Below are positions 25,317-33,870 of a stretch of 64,000 nucleotides of DNA, in pieces (positions within the stretch are counted from its first letter, which is position 1; each line of letters begins with the position of its first letter). A model generated the notes under the pieces. That model did not search any database, was not told where the DNA came from, and saw only the letters and a list, made by a program, of their open reading frames with translations. Source of the stretch: Palsa-504 sp963742795 (GTDB lineage Bacteria > Actinomycetota > Actinomycetes > Streptosporangiales > Streptosporangiaceae); NCBI GenBank assembly GCA_963742795.1, contig CAVUNL010000009.1:62001-126000 (forward strand). Direction: 5' to 3'. A program made the translations under genes and the position numbers.

Positions 25317-25598
25317 ATGCGCGGGTATACGCAGGACAAAGATGCTTACCTCAAGCGGCTGCGTCGCATCGAAGGTCAGGTGCGCGGGCTCCAGCGCATG
25401 GTCGAGAACGACACCTACTGCATCGACATCCTGACCCAGGTCTCCGCGGTGACCCGGGCGCTGCAGGCCGTCGCGCTCGGCCTGGTCGAAGACCACCTCG
25501 GGCACTGCGTCGCGCAGGCCATCGAGGAGGGCGGCCCGGAGGCCACCGACAAGGTCAAGGAAGCCTCCGAGGCGATCGCCCGCCTGGTCCGGTCCTGA
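25317..25598 (+). CDS. CsoR-type metal-sensing repressor
   Basis: 93 residues with the CsoR/RcnR fold: LKRLRRIEGQVRGLQRMVE and CIDILTQVSAV. The Cu(I)-binding triad of CsoR is complete as Cys35, His60 and Cys64 (DHLGHC). No copper ATPase or chaperone is adjacent, so its target is elsewhere or is the gene pair on either side. It starts 38 bases from the divergent cyclohydrolase gene. Confidence 0.85.
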   Translation: MRGYTQDKDAYLKRLRRIEGQVRGLQRMVENDTYCIDILTQVSAVTRALQAVALGLVEDHLGHCVAQAIEEGGPEATDKVKEASEAIARLVRS

Positions 25599-25600
25599 GC

Positions 25601-26497
25601 TCAGAACACCGACCGGGGCAGGTCCAGCGGCGGGACCTCGAAGTCCGCGCGCGACTCCTCGAGCCAGTCCTGCACCGGCTGCGGATCGGCGCCGGTCACC
25701 TCGCGTACCGCGGCCGTCACCGTGTCCGCGCCGCCCTGCCGGATCCAGTCGAACAGCTCCAGGTTCCCGTCCGCCTGCCACGCGCTGACCCCGCTGGCCA
25801 GCAGTTGCTGGAGCGCACGGTCAGGCGGCTGGTCGGTGTAGTCAACTTCCCGCGCGAACACGGCCGAGATCCGCTCCGCGACGTCCTTGAACCGCAGCGC
25901 CTCCGGCCCGGTCGGCGTATACACCGCGCCCTCGTGGCCCGGGCTGGTCAGCACCTGGGCCGCGACCGCGGCCACGTCGCTAGCCGCCACGAACCCGACC
26001 CGCCCGTGCCCGGCCGGCACGGAGATCTCCGCCGACTCGCGCATGGGGCCCGCGAAGGCCAGCAGGTCCTCCATGTACAGCGCCGGGGCCAGGTAGGTGG
26101 CCGGCAGGCCGGTCGCGTCCAGGTGCGCGGCGATCTGCCGGTGGCTGACCATGAACCGGACCTCGCAGCCCGGATCGGCGAAGCCGTCCGCCGCGACCTT
26201 GACCACGTGCGGGCCGTGGCCCGCGGCCACCAGCGCGTCGATGAACACCGTCTCGAGTTCGGCCTGCTCCTCGATCGCCGGGCTCAGCAGGAAGACCCGG
26301 TCGAAGCCGCGCAGCACCTCGGCCGGCGGCGGGTCGTCGAACGTCGCCACCACGTGCTGCGGCGTCCCCGGCAGGTCGTCGGCCTTGGCGTCGACCCGCA
26401 CCATCGCCGTGACGTCGGCGCGCGCGTCGGCCAGCGCCTCCATCAGGTGGTAGCCGACCCGCCCGGTCGCTCCAGTTACCAGTATCACGACGATCAC
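25601..26497 (-). CDS. NmrA-like NAD(P)-binding reductase
   Basis: 298 residues starting at GTG. The N-terminal nucleotide motif is ILVTGATGRVGYHLMEAL, and the rest follows the NmrA/HSCARG atypical SDR pattern (VFLLSPAIEEQAELE, FMVSHRQIAAHLDATGLPATYLAPALYMEDLL, FVAASDVAAVAAQVL). The catalytic Tyr-Lys pair of classical SDRs is not evident, as usual in this group. It may be a redox sensor or quinone reductase. A GTG at 26488 is an alternative start. It converges on csoR with 2 bases between stops. Confidence 0.8.
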   Translation of the reverse strand: MIVVILVTGATGRVGYHLMEALADARADVTAMVRVDAKADDLPGTPQHVVATFDDPPPAEVLRGFDRVFLLSPAIEEQAELETVFIDALVAAGHGPHVVKVAADGFADPGCEVRFMVSHRQIAAHLDATGLPATYLAPALYMEDLLAFAGPMRESAEISVPAGHGRVGFVAASDVAAVAAQVLTSPGHEGAVYTPTGPEALRFKDVAERISAVFAREVDYTDQPPDRALQQLLASGVSAWQADGNLELFDWIRQGGADTVTAAVREVTGADPQPVQDWLEESRADFEVPPLDLPRSVF

Positions 26498-26648
26498 CCT
26501 ATAGCCCCGGCCCGGAATCTGAGCGTCACCCGGATTCCCCACGTAAAACCAATACCAACCGCCGCCACCAACGAATAAAGCATGACAACCCCTGTGGCGG
26601 CGATGCGCCGCCGACCGGATCCGGCTTTCTCCGGAAGGAAGGCAGTAG

Positions 26649-27887
26649 ATGAGCTTCGTGTCACGTCGGCGCCGACGGCCAGCCGCCCGCGCCACAAATG
26701 TACAGCGAGAAGCAACGCACTTCCTTAAGCACGGCAGGTCGGGTGCCCTGGTGCTCGGCTTGGCGGCGGCCGCAGCCGTGGCCATCCCCGCCTCCGCCTC
26801 CGCCTCCACTTCAGGCTCCGCCTCCCCGGTGGTGGGTCATGTGTACGTCAATGACAACACGAAGGGGACCAACACGATCGGGGCGTTTGACCGGCACGCG
26901 GACGGCACGCTGACCCCCGGGGCCGGATCCCCGTTCGTGGCGGGCGGGGCCGGCACCGGCGCCGGGCTGGCCTCGCAGGGCGCGATCCAGATCACGCCGG
27001 ACGGCCGGTTCCTCATCGCCGTCGACGCGGGCAGCAACCAGATCTCGGTGCTGCGCATCGGTTTCGGCGGCTCCCTCAGCCTGGTCCGCCACGGCGTCGT
27101 CTCCTCCGGCGGCGTCCTGCCGGTCAGCATCGCGGTCCACCGCGGCCTGGTGTACGTGGCCAACGCCGGGCCGTCGGGCAGCAACTTCACCGGTTTCCGG
27201 CTCGGCCTCTTCGGTCAGCTGCGGCCCATCCCGGGCTCCACCGTCGCGCTGTCCGCCACCGCCCAGCCCGGTGACGTGCTGTTCAACGGCGACGGCAGCA
27301 AGCTGGTGGGCACCCTGGTCGGGACCTCCCAGGTCGCCAGCTTCACCGTCGGCTTCGGCGGGCGCCTGACCGCGGCGCCTGGCTCGCCGTTCCCGGCGCA
27401 GGGCCTGGGCCCGTTCGGCAGCGAGTTCCGCCCGACCGACCCCGGCCAGCTGTTCGTGTCCAACGCTCACAACGTCGGCGCGGGCACCGGCACGGTCTCG
27501 GCCCTCGCCGACTCCGGCGACGGGACGCTGACCTCGATCGGCGACTCCCCGTTCCCGGATAAGCAGACGGCTCCGTGCTGGGTGGAGATCACCCATGACG
27601 GCCAGTTCCTGTTCACCGTGAACACCGGATCCGGCGAGATCTCCCGCTACCAGATCGCCCCAGACGGCACGCTGACCCTGCTGGGCAGCACCCCAGTCGG
27701 GCAGACCGGCGGGGTCGGGGCGGTCGACGCCCGGCTCAGCCCCGACGGCCGTTACCTGTTCGTCGATGAGAACCGGATCGCCAAGGTCGGCGTGTTCGCC
27801 GTCAACGGCGGCAACGTGACCGAGCTGGCCACCTCGCCGGCCTCGCTGCCCTCCGGCGCCGCGCCCGCGGGCATCGTCGCGAACTAG
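26649..27887 (+). CDS. Secreted seven-bladed beta-propeller protein (lactonase-like)
   Basis: 412 residues. An Arg-rich start (SRRRRRPAAR), a hydrophobic segment and an Ala/Ser-rich region form a long signal peptide ending near residue 55. Repeats such as HVYVNDNTKGTNTIGAFDRHADGTLTP and QFLFTVNTGSGEISRYQIAPDGTLTLL are YVTN/6-phosphogluconolactonase-like propeller blades. The substrate and enzymatic activity are unknown; surface-exposed scaffolds of this type are common in actinomycetes. GGAAGG precedes the ATG. A strong terminator follows the gene. Confidence 0.8.
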   Translation: MSFVSRRRRRPAARATNVQREATHFLKHGRSGALVLGLAAAAAVAIPASASASTSGSASPVVGHVYVNDNTKGTNTIGAFDRHADGTLTPGAGSPFVAGGAGTGAGLASQGAIQITPDGRFLIAVDAGSNQISVLRIGFGGSLSLVRHGVVSSGGVLPVSIAVHRGLVYVANAGPSGSNFTGFRLGLFGQLRPIPGSTVALSATAQPGDVLFNGDGSKLVGTLVGTSQVASFTVGFGGRLTAAPGSPFPAQGLGPFGSEFRPTDPGQLFVSNAHNVGAGTGTVSALADSGDGTLTSIGDSPFPDKQTAPCWVEITHDGQFLFTVNTGSGEISRYQIAPDGTLTLLGSTPVGQTGGVGAVDARLSPDGRYLFVDENRIAKVGVFAVNGGNVTELATSPASLPSGAAPAGIVAN

Positions 27888-27903
27888 CTCTCTGTCCCTA
27901 CCG

Positions 27904-27940
27904 ACCGGAGCCGCGGTCCCCCGCGGCTCCGGTCTCTTTT
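27904..27940 (+). terminator. Rho-independent terminator
   Basis: ACCGGAGCCGCGG (27904-27916) pairs with CCGCGGCTCCGGT (27921-27933) around TCCC, followed by CTCTTTT. It is the clearest intrinsic terminator in the window and ends the beta-propeller gene. Confidence 0.85.
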
Positions 27941-27941
27941 A

Positions 27942-27966
27942 CCGAACGGATCGTGGTGCGTGCCCC
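27942..27966 (+). repeat. Interspersed hairpin family, copy 3 (right arm only)
   Basis: CCGAACGGATCGTGGTGC followed by GTGCCCC, immediately after the T-run of the terminator. No left arm is present. The same TGCGTGCCCC flank is found in copies 1 and 3, and in copy 2 without the last C. Confidence 0.7.
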
Positions 27967-28058
27967 AGTTGACCCAGACTGCCGGCGGGACGACACCGGC
28001 GGCGCGGCCAGCGGCCGTCCCCGTGCGGCACAATGAGAGCGACCGCCGGGAGGTTGGC

Positions 28059-28286
28059 ATGGCACGGCATCCGCTCATCGGCTATCTGGTCTGGCTGGTC
28101 CTGTTCGGCGCCTTGTTCACCTGGGAGGGCCTCGCCCTGGCCCGGGTGACCGGCGTCCCCAGCCTCAGCGACGTCTTCCGCGTGATCATGCGCTATCCCT
28201 TCGGGCGGTGGGCGCTGTTCGCGTTGTGGCTGTGGATCGGCTGGCACTTCTTCATCCGCGGCTGGCACTTCCTGCTCCGGGCCTGA
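28059..28286 (+). CDS. Small membrane protein, two helices
   Basis: 75 residues with two hydrophobic segments (LIGYLVWLVLFGALFTWEGL and WALFALWLWIGWHFFI). GGGAGG six bases before the ATG at 28059 sets the start. It resembles small actinobacterial membrane proteins of unknown function (I recall DUF6186, not checked). It is followed after 7 bases by a second membrane protein gene, so the two form an operon. Confidence 0.7.
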   Translation: MARHPLIGYLVWLVLFGALFTWEGLALARVTGVPSLSDVFRVIMRYPFGRWALFALWLWIGWHFFIRGWHFLLRA

Positions 28287-28293
28287 ACCTGCC

Positions 28294-28770
28294 ATGGCAC
28301 CGGACGGTATCCTCGCGCTGACTACGGCGGACCGCCAGGCCCTGATCCCGATGTCCGCCGGTTACCTGATCCTCATGACGGCGCTCGGCTTCGGCCTGCG
28401 CCGCCTGTACCGGCCACGCGGGTCTCGGTCCGGCGCGGAGCCACCCCCGGGCCAGGGCGAGCAGCCAGAGCAGGCCCCGGCCACGCCGCCGGACAGGGCA
28501 CCCGCCACGCCGCTGGGCAAGGGGCCCGCCACGCCGCCCAGCCCGGGCCAGCGCACCGGCCGGGCCGCGCTGGCCTGGCAGATTGCCAGCACCGTCATTG
28601 GCGGGTACCTGCTGCTGATGACGGTCATCGTCGCCTACTACTTCGGCGTCGCCCGGGTCGGCTCCGGTTTCCTGGAGAGCGCGCTCACCGGTACGGCGCT
28701 CCTGCTCGGGCTCGCGGCCCCGGTATTCGTCGCCCTGTCCTGGCTGGCTGAGCGCCGAGGCCGGAGCTGA
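28294..28770 (+). CDS. Membrane protein with Pro-rich linker
   Basis: 158 residues: an N-terminal helix (PMSAGYLILMTALGFGLRRL), a cytoplasmic Pro/Gly/Ala-rich linker containing imperfect repeats of APATP, and two C-terminal helices. I do not recognise a functional domain; a DUF6256-like family is possible. It is probably a partner of the small membrane protein just upstream. Confidence 0.65.
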   Translation: MAPDGILALTTADRQALIPMSAGYLILMTALGFGLRRLYRPRGSRSGAEPPPGQGEQPEQAPATPPDRAPATPLGKGPATPPSPGQRTGRAALAWQIASTVIGGYLLLMTVIVAYYFGVARVGSGFLESALTGTALLLGLAAPVFVALSWLAERRGRS

Positions 28771-28939
28771 GCCACCCGGTCAGCCCCGGGGCAGCTGGGC
28801 CAGGACGAGCTCGGCGAGTATCTCGGAGCCTCGTCACCCGCATCAATGCGCGGTGTCAACCACGCCCTGGCGATTGCCTAGCCCTGACCTGAAAGGCCGC
28901 GGATGCCTTCGATGGTGCGAGATGTCTCCGCGGAAGCGC

Positions 28940-29116
28940 CTAGCCCGCCATGCGTATCGGGTACGGCAGGCCGGTCATGAGGTGCCACACGCCCCGGTCC
29001 ACGCCAGCCGCATGCACGCGGACCAGCATCTCGTCGCCGGCGATCTCGGGCTGGCCGATGTCCCGGAGCTCGAGCGCATCCGCCGAGCCGTAGCTGTCCT
29101 GGACGATCGCCTTCAT
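28940..29116 (-). pseudogene. Truncated zinc-type alcohol dehydrogenase/quinone reductase (N-terminal 58 codons)
   Basis: The reading MKAIVQDSYGSADALELRDI continuing to GVWHLMTGLPYPIRMAG is the N-terminus of a medium-chain dehydrogenase, which should run on for about 320 residues. It stops at 28940, and no later part of the family is found in the next 170 bases in any frame. A ribosome-binding site (AAGGAGAAG) still precedes the ATG. It diverges from the winged-helix gene at 29212, which may once have controlled it. Confidence 0.7.
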
Positions 29117-29211
29117 GTACTTCTCCTTGCTGAGGCTGCCTGCCCACAGGCTACGTTTGCAACCTGTAACAAGCAATGTTTTTCAAGAAACAAATGTAGT
29201 AGATTAACTGC

Positions 29212-29559
29212 ATGACGGAGTGGGGCTTCCTAACCAACCACGCCCGGGTCCTGCTGCACATCGCCCGCGACCCGGACGCGAGACTGCGCGACATCGCGGC
29301 CAGCCTGGGCATCACCGAGCGCCGCGCCCACGGCATCATCACCGACCTCGCCAAGGCCGGCTACGTGATCACGCAGAAAGACGGCCGCCGCAACCGCTAT
29401 CAGATCCAGGCTCACCTGCCTATACCCGAACCGGGCACCAGGGAGCCAGCCGTCGGCGAGGTCGTCGCCCTGTTCGCCGCCCGGCGGCGGGCCGGAAGCA
29501 GGCCCGCCCGGGCCGGTGACCGTGACGCCAATGGCGCTCGCCAGGCGCAGCCTCCCTGA
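29212..29559 (+). CDS. Small winged-helix regulator, copy B
   Basis: 115 residues, paralogous to the protein at 23436: FLTNHARVLLHIARDPDARLRDIAASLGITERRAHGIITDLAKAGYV, then QKDGRRNRYQI as the wing. The C-terminal 40 residues are Ala/Arg-rich and unconserved. It faces the truncated dehydrogenase gene. The intergenic DNA is AT-rich and contains CTACGTTTG (29150-29158) and CAAATGTAG facing each other with one mismatch, a possible operator. Confidence 0.75.
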   Translation: MTEWGFLTNHARVLLHIARDPDARLRDIAASLGITERRAHGIITDLAKAGYVITQKDGRRNRYQIQAHLPIPEPGTREPAVGEVVALFAARRRAGSRPARAGDRDANGARQAQPP

Positions 29560-29599
29560 CCTGGCGGGCCGGCCCGACCCGGACCTAGCCGGTCAGGAA

Positions 29600-29618
29600 A
29601 CCCGGCCCTGGGCCGGGT
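29600..29618. terminator. Bidirectional hairpin between convergent genes
   Basis: ACCCGGCC and GGCCGGGT pair around a CTG loop, between the winged-helix gene and the convergent hydrolase gene. There is no T-run. Confidence 0.45.
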
Positions 29619-29621
29619 CGG

Positions 29622-30446
29622 TCAGGTGTTCAGCCAGGCGAGCAGGTCGGCGTTGATGGTGGCGGCCTGGGTGGTGGGCATGCCGTGGGGGAAGCCGTGG
29701 TAGGTCTTCAGCGTGCCGTTCTGGACGAGCTTGGCGGTCAGCGGCCCGGAGTCGGCGTAGGGCACGATCTGGTCATCGTCGCCGTGCATGACCAGGACCG
29801 GCACCGAGATCTTCTTCAGGTCCGCGGTGAAGTCGGTCTGGGAGAAGGCCACGATCCCGTCGTATTGCCCCTTGGCGCCGCCCATCATGCCCTGCCGCCA
29901 CCAGTTCTCGATGATCGCCTCCACCGGGGTGACCCCGGGCCGGTTGAACCCGTAGAACGGCCCGGCGGGCAGCGCCCGGTAGAACACCGACCGGTTCGCG
30001 GCCAGCTGGGCCTGCAGGTCATCAAAGACGCTCTTGGGCAGCCCGCCGGGATTGGCCGGGGTCTGCACCATCAGCGGCGGCACCGAGCTGATCAGCACCG
30101 CCCGCGCCACCCGGCTCTCCCCGTGCCGGCCGATGTACCGGGCCACCTCCCCGCCGCCGGTGGAATGCCCGACATGGATCGCGTCCCGCAGGTCCAGGTG
30201 CGCGGTCACCGCGGCCAGGTCATCGGCGTAATGGTCCATGTCATGACCGCCGCTGGTCTGCGTCGAGCGGCCGTGCGCGCGCCGGTCATGAGCGATCACC
30301 CGGTACCCCTGCCCCAAGAAGAACAGCATCTGGGTATCCCAGTCATCAGCCGACAGCGGCCACCCGTGACTGAACACCATCGGCTGACCCGAACCCCAGT
30401 CCTTGTAAAAGATCTCCGTACCATCAGCCGTCGTGATCGTACCCAT
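29622..30446 (-). CDS. Alpha/beta hydrolase, cofactor-free chloroperoxidase type
   Basis: 274 residues. The nucleophile elbow GHSTGG places Ser at 95, the acid Asp lies in MHGDDDQIVPY, and the base His in YHGFPHG. The oxyanion segment FSHGWPLSADDWD and DRRAHGRS are typical of the non-haem chloroperoxidase/perhydrolase subgroup. A cytoplasmic esterase or perhydrolase on an unknown ester is most likely. The gene stands alone. Confidence 0.85.
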   Translation of the reverse strand: MGTITTADGTEIFYKDWGSGQPMVFSHGWPLSADDWDTQMLFFLGQGYRVIAHDRRAHGRSTQTSGGHDMDHYADDLAAVTAHLDLRDAIHVGHSTGGGEVARYIGRHGESRVARAVLISSVPPLMVQTPANPGGLPKSVFDDLQAQLAANRSVFYRALPAGPFYGFNRPGVTPVEAIIENWWRQGMMGGAKGQYDGIVAFSQTDFTADLKKISVPVLVMHGDDDQIVPYADSGPLTAKLVQNGTLKTYHGFPHGMPTTQAATINADLLAWLNT

Positions 30447-30635
30447 GCGCTGCCTCCGTTTGATCTAGGCGATGAAGCCGAAACGTCCGCCCTGACAGGC
30501 TAACCATCTTTCTGCGGGCACTCCAGGGTGCCAGGCTCAAACTGGGCGCTCATCGTCTTGGCGCGCGTGCGACTCGCCCGACGCCGGCCAGCGATGTACG
30601 CGCCGTCGTTCTCCAGGCTGATGCGCTGGGCGGAT

Positions 30636-30653
30636 ACTGACGTTACGGTCAGT
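30636..30653. promoter_or_regulatory. Inverted repeat ACTGAC/GTCAGT at the histidine-kinase start
   Basis: ACTGAC, GTTACG and GTCAGT form an 18-base palindrome ending 3 bases before the GTG at 30657. The form is common for TetR-type operators. If the gene is leaderless, the repressor would cover the transcription start. Confidence 0.45.
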
Positions 30654-30656
30654 GCT

Positions 30657-31901
30657 GTGGCTAGGAATCATCTGGCCGGGGATCCGTCCCGGGGGCACCC
30701 TCTCGCGGCCCTCAGCGAGCGCCAGTGGTCGGCCTCGGTCGTGCTCGCCGCGGGCGCGGGACTGGCGATGCTGGCCCTGGCGGCCGGGCCCTATTCCCAC
30801 GCGCCGCACAACGGAATTGTCCTTGCCCTCTTGGTGTGCGGCCCGATCGTGCTGCTGCGACGGTGGCCGTTGCCCGTGCTCGCCGCCGCGGCGGTTGCGA
30901 CGGGAGTGGTCACGGCCGCGGGTAACGCCCCGTTGCCGTTCGGCCTCATGCTCGGGCTCGCGGTGTACTTCGTGGCCTCGCAGCTGCCCAGACGCTGGTC
31001 GGTCCTCGCGGCCGCGGCGACGGCGGCGGCGCTTGGCGCAGCGCTGCTGTACGCCGCGCTCGCGGTCCGGACCGCATCGCCCGCCGGCGAGGCGGTGGCG
31101 GGCCTCGTGCCGGTGGCTGCGGCCTGGTTCATCGGCGACAGCGTCGCGGCCCGGCGGCGCTACCTGGCTGGACTTGCTGAGCAGGCGGAGCGCGAGCGAG
31201 CCGCCGAGGCCGAACGCGCCCGGCAGGACGTCCGGGAGGAGCGCGTGCGCATCGCCCGCGAGCTGCACGACGTCGTCGCCCACACCCTCGCGGTCATTAC
31301 CGTCCAGGCCGGGGTCGGCCGGCGTCTCGCGGCCAAACGCCCGGAGGAGGCGAGCGCCGCGCTCGAATCCATCGAGACGATCGGCCGGACCGCCCAGGAC
31401 GAGCTGCGGGTGGTGCTCGGCCTGCTCCGCGAGGAGGAGGCCGGAACGGCCCCGCTCGCGCCCGCCCCGGGGCTCGCCGACGTCGAGGCGCTGGTAGCGG
31501 CCGTGCGGGCCTCGGGGACGCCGGTGGACCTGCAGATGTCGGGAGCCGATCGCCAGCTCTCCCCGGCGCTCGAGCTGTCGGTCTACCGCGTCATCCAGGA
31601 GGCGCTCACCAACGTGGTCAAGCACGCCCCCGGTGCCCGCGCAGCGATCGACCTCGCCGTCTCGGCGAATCACGTCCGCCTCGAGGTCGCCGACGACGGC
31701 GGCCCAGCCCTCGACGGCGGCCCAGCCGGCAACGGCCCAGCCCGCGAGGGCGAAGGGCGTCAGGCCAGCCCGGGCACCGGCCACGGGATCGTCGGGATGC
31801 GCGAGCGGATCGGCGCGTTCGGCGGCCGGCTCGCCGCCGGGCCGGGTGCCGATCGCGGCTTCCGGGTGATCGCCGAGATCCCGATCGAAGGGGCGTTGTG
31901 A
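30657..31901 (+). CDS. NarL-type (HisKA_3) membrane histidine kinase
   Basis: 414 residues. Several hydrophobic helices (residues about 20-165) precede a coiled coil and the dimerisation motif VRIARELHDVVAHTLAVITVQAG, with the phosphorylatable His in ELHDVV. HATPase motifs follow (EALTNVVKHAPGA, VADDGG, GHGIVGMRERI). A Gly/Pro/Ala insert containing a repeated DGGPA lies in the ATPase domain. The frame opens at 30528; the GTG at 30657 directly after the palindrome gives the usual length. The stop overlaps the response regulator start by 4 bases. Confidence 0.85.
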   Translation: MARNHLAGDPSRGHPLAALSERQWSASVVLAAGAGLAMLALAAGPYSHAPHNGIVLALLVCGPIVLLRRWPLPVLAAAAVATGVVTAAGNAPLPFGLMLGLAVYFVASQLPRRWSVLAAAATAAALGAALLYAALAVRTASPAGEAVAGLVPVAAAWFIGDSVAARRRYLAGLAEQAERERAAEAERARQDVREERVRIARELHDVVAHTLAVITVQAGVGRRLAAKRPEEASAALESIETIGRTAQDELRVVLGLLREEEAGTAPLAPAPGLADVEALVAAVRASGTPVDLQMSGADRQLSPALELSVYRVIQEALTNVVKHAPGARAAIDLAVSANHVRLEVADDGGPALDGGPAGNGPAREGEGRQASPGTGHGIVGMRERIGAFGGRLAAGPGADRGFRVIAEIPIEGAL

Positions 31902-32561
31902 CGACCAGGGTCCTGGTCGTCGACGACCAGGCGCTGCTCCGCACCGCGTTCTCCTCGCTGATCGACGCGGAGGACGACCTGGAGGTCGTCGGCGAGGCGG
32001 CCGACGGCCGCCAGGCCGTCCAGATCGCGGCGCGCCTCGGGCCGGACGTCGTCGTGATGGACGTCCGGATGCCGGTGATGGACGGGATCGAGGCCACCCG
32101 GCAGATCACCGCCGGCCAGGGCGCGGGCGTGCCCCGGGTGCTCATCCTCACGACGTTCGACCTGGACGAGTACGTCTTCGAGGCACTGCGGGCCGGAGCG
32201 AGCGGCTTCGCGCTGAAGAGCCGCCCGCTGGAGGAGCTGCTGAGCGCGATCCGCACTGTCGCCGCCGGCGAGGCGCTGCTGGCTCCGAGCGTGACGCGCC
32301 GGCTCATCGCGCATTTCGCCCACCGCGCCCCGGCGCCGCCGAGAGCGGCCCCCCGACCTGGCCGAACTCACCGAACGCGAGCGCGAGGTGCTGGCCCTGG
32401 TCGCCCGGGGCCTGTCCAACACCGAGCTAGCCGGGACGCTGAGCGTGAGCCTGCCGACCGTCAAGACGCACGTGAGCAGGATCTTGACCAAGCTCGGGGC
32501 GCGCGACCGGACCCAGCTCGTCATCCTCGCCTACGAATCCGGGATCGTCACCGCGGCGTGA
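31898..32561 (+). pseudogene. NarL/LuxR response regulator, one frameshift
   Basis: Receiver domain intact (VLVVDDQALLRTAF, Asp in VVVMDVRMPVMDG, LKSRPLEELL). The correct frame is lost near 32,335-32,350 at a run of six C. In the next frame the LuxR helix-turn-helix is complete (ELTEREREVLALVARGLS, then LSVSLPTVKTHVSRILTKLGARDRTQ) and ends at 32561. Either a one-base sequencing error or a recent mutation explains it. It pairs with the kinase upstream and probably controls the ABC exporter downstream. Confidence 0.75.
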
Positions 32562-32661
32562 CCGACCTGGCTGGATGACCACCCGTCATTCCCGGGGATG
32601 ACGCGCATCTCGCCCGCGAGCCCGATGACGGCGGACCGCCGCGTCGGCCACGATAGCTGCC

Positions 32662-33870
32662 ATGCACGCCATTGCGCTCGCCGCCGGGTCGTCGCCGCAT
32701 CACGCCTTCGGCGGCGGGGTGCTCATCCTCGCGGTCCTGGTGATCGCCGCCCTGGGCTACGGCGCGACCCGCGTCACCAGCGGGCGGCGCTCCGGTGGCC
32801 ACCGGCCGGAACCGCCCTGGCCCTCCGGTCGTCCAGCGCCGCCGTCGGCCGGACCGCCGCCCGAGGAGCGCATCACCGCGCCAGCGACCGCCCCCTCGCG
32901 GCCGCCCCGCGCCACGGTCCCGTCCGACGAACCCAAAGGGGGATGGGCGGTGCAGACCCATGGCCTGACCAAGCGGTTCGGCAGCAACGTCGCCGTCGAC
33001 GACGTGGAGCTGCTCGTCCCGCGCGGGTCCGCCTTCGGCTACCTGGGCCCGAACGGCGCGGGCAAGACCACCCTGATCCGCACCTTGCTCGGCCTGACCA
33101 GAGCCAATGCCGGCACGATGTCGCTGCTCGGCATCCCGGTCCCGGCCGAGCGCCGCCGGGCCCTGGCCCGGGTCGGAGCGATCGTCGACGAGCCGCGCTT
33201 CCACCAGCACCTGACCGGACGGGAGAACCTGCGCCTGCTGGCCGCGGCGCGGGGCGGCGACGCGGACGACCGGATCGCGCCGTCGCTGGCCAGGGTCGGC
33301 CTGGTCGACCGCGCCGAGGACAAGGTCGCCACGTACTCGATGGGCATGCGCCAGCGCCTGGGCGTGGCCGCGTGCCTGCTCGCCGACCCCGAACTGCTCA
33401 TCCTGGACGAGCCGATGAACGGGCTCGACCCGGCGGGCATGCCGAGATGCGGGCGATGATCGCCAGCCTGGCCGACGAGGGCCGCACCGTGGTGCTTGTC
33501 GTCGCACCTGCTGGACGAGGTAGAGCGCACCTGTGACGCGGTGGCCATCGTCGACCACGGCCGGGTGATCCGCCAGGGCCCGATCGACGAACTGATCCGC
33601 GGCGCGGGTGCCCTGGTCGTTCAGGTCGACTGCGCCGAACCCGCCCGGGCCAAACAGCTCATCGACCAGGCTGGCATCGCCGCGGGCACGGCGATGGCCC
33701 ACACCGGGCTGACCGTCACCCTGCCCGCGGGGGCGTCGCGCGAGGCCGTCGCCGACCTCAACCGGCGGCTGGTCCGCGCGGATATCGACGTATACGGCCT
33801 GCGGGAGGTCCAGACGTCCCTGGAGGACTGGTTCTTGTCCGTGACGAGCCGACTGGGAGAAGCATCGTGA
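32662..33870 (+). pseudogene. ABC exporter ATPase with N-terminal membrane helix, two compensating frameshifts
   Basis: An unusual N-terminus has one membrane helix (GGVLILAVLVIAALGYGA) and a Pro-rich linker of about 60 residues before a standard drug-type ABC domain: Walker A GPNGAGKTTL, signature YSMGMRQRLGVA, Walker B LLILDEPMNGLDP. The frame is lost near 33,435 (one base missing after GGCATG) and restored near 33,503 (one extra T); between them EMRAMIASLADEGRTVV is in another frame. The C-terminal part (SSHLLDEVERTCDAVAIVDHG) is intact. The GTG at 32950 would give the ABC domain alone. Confidence 0.7.
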
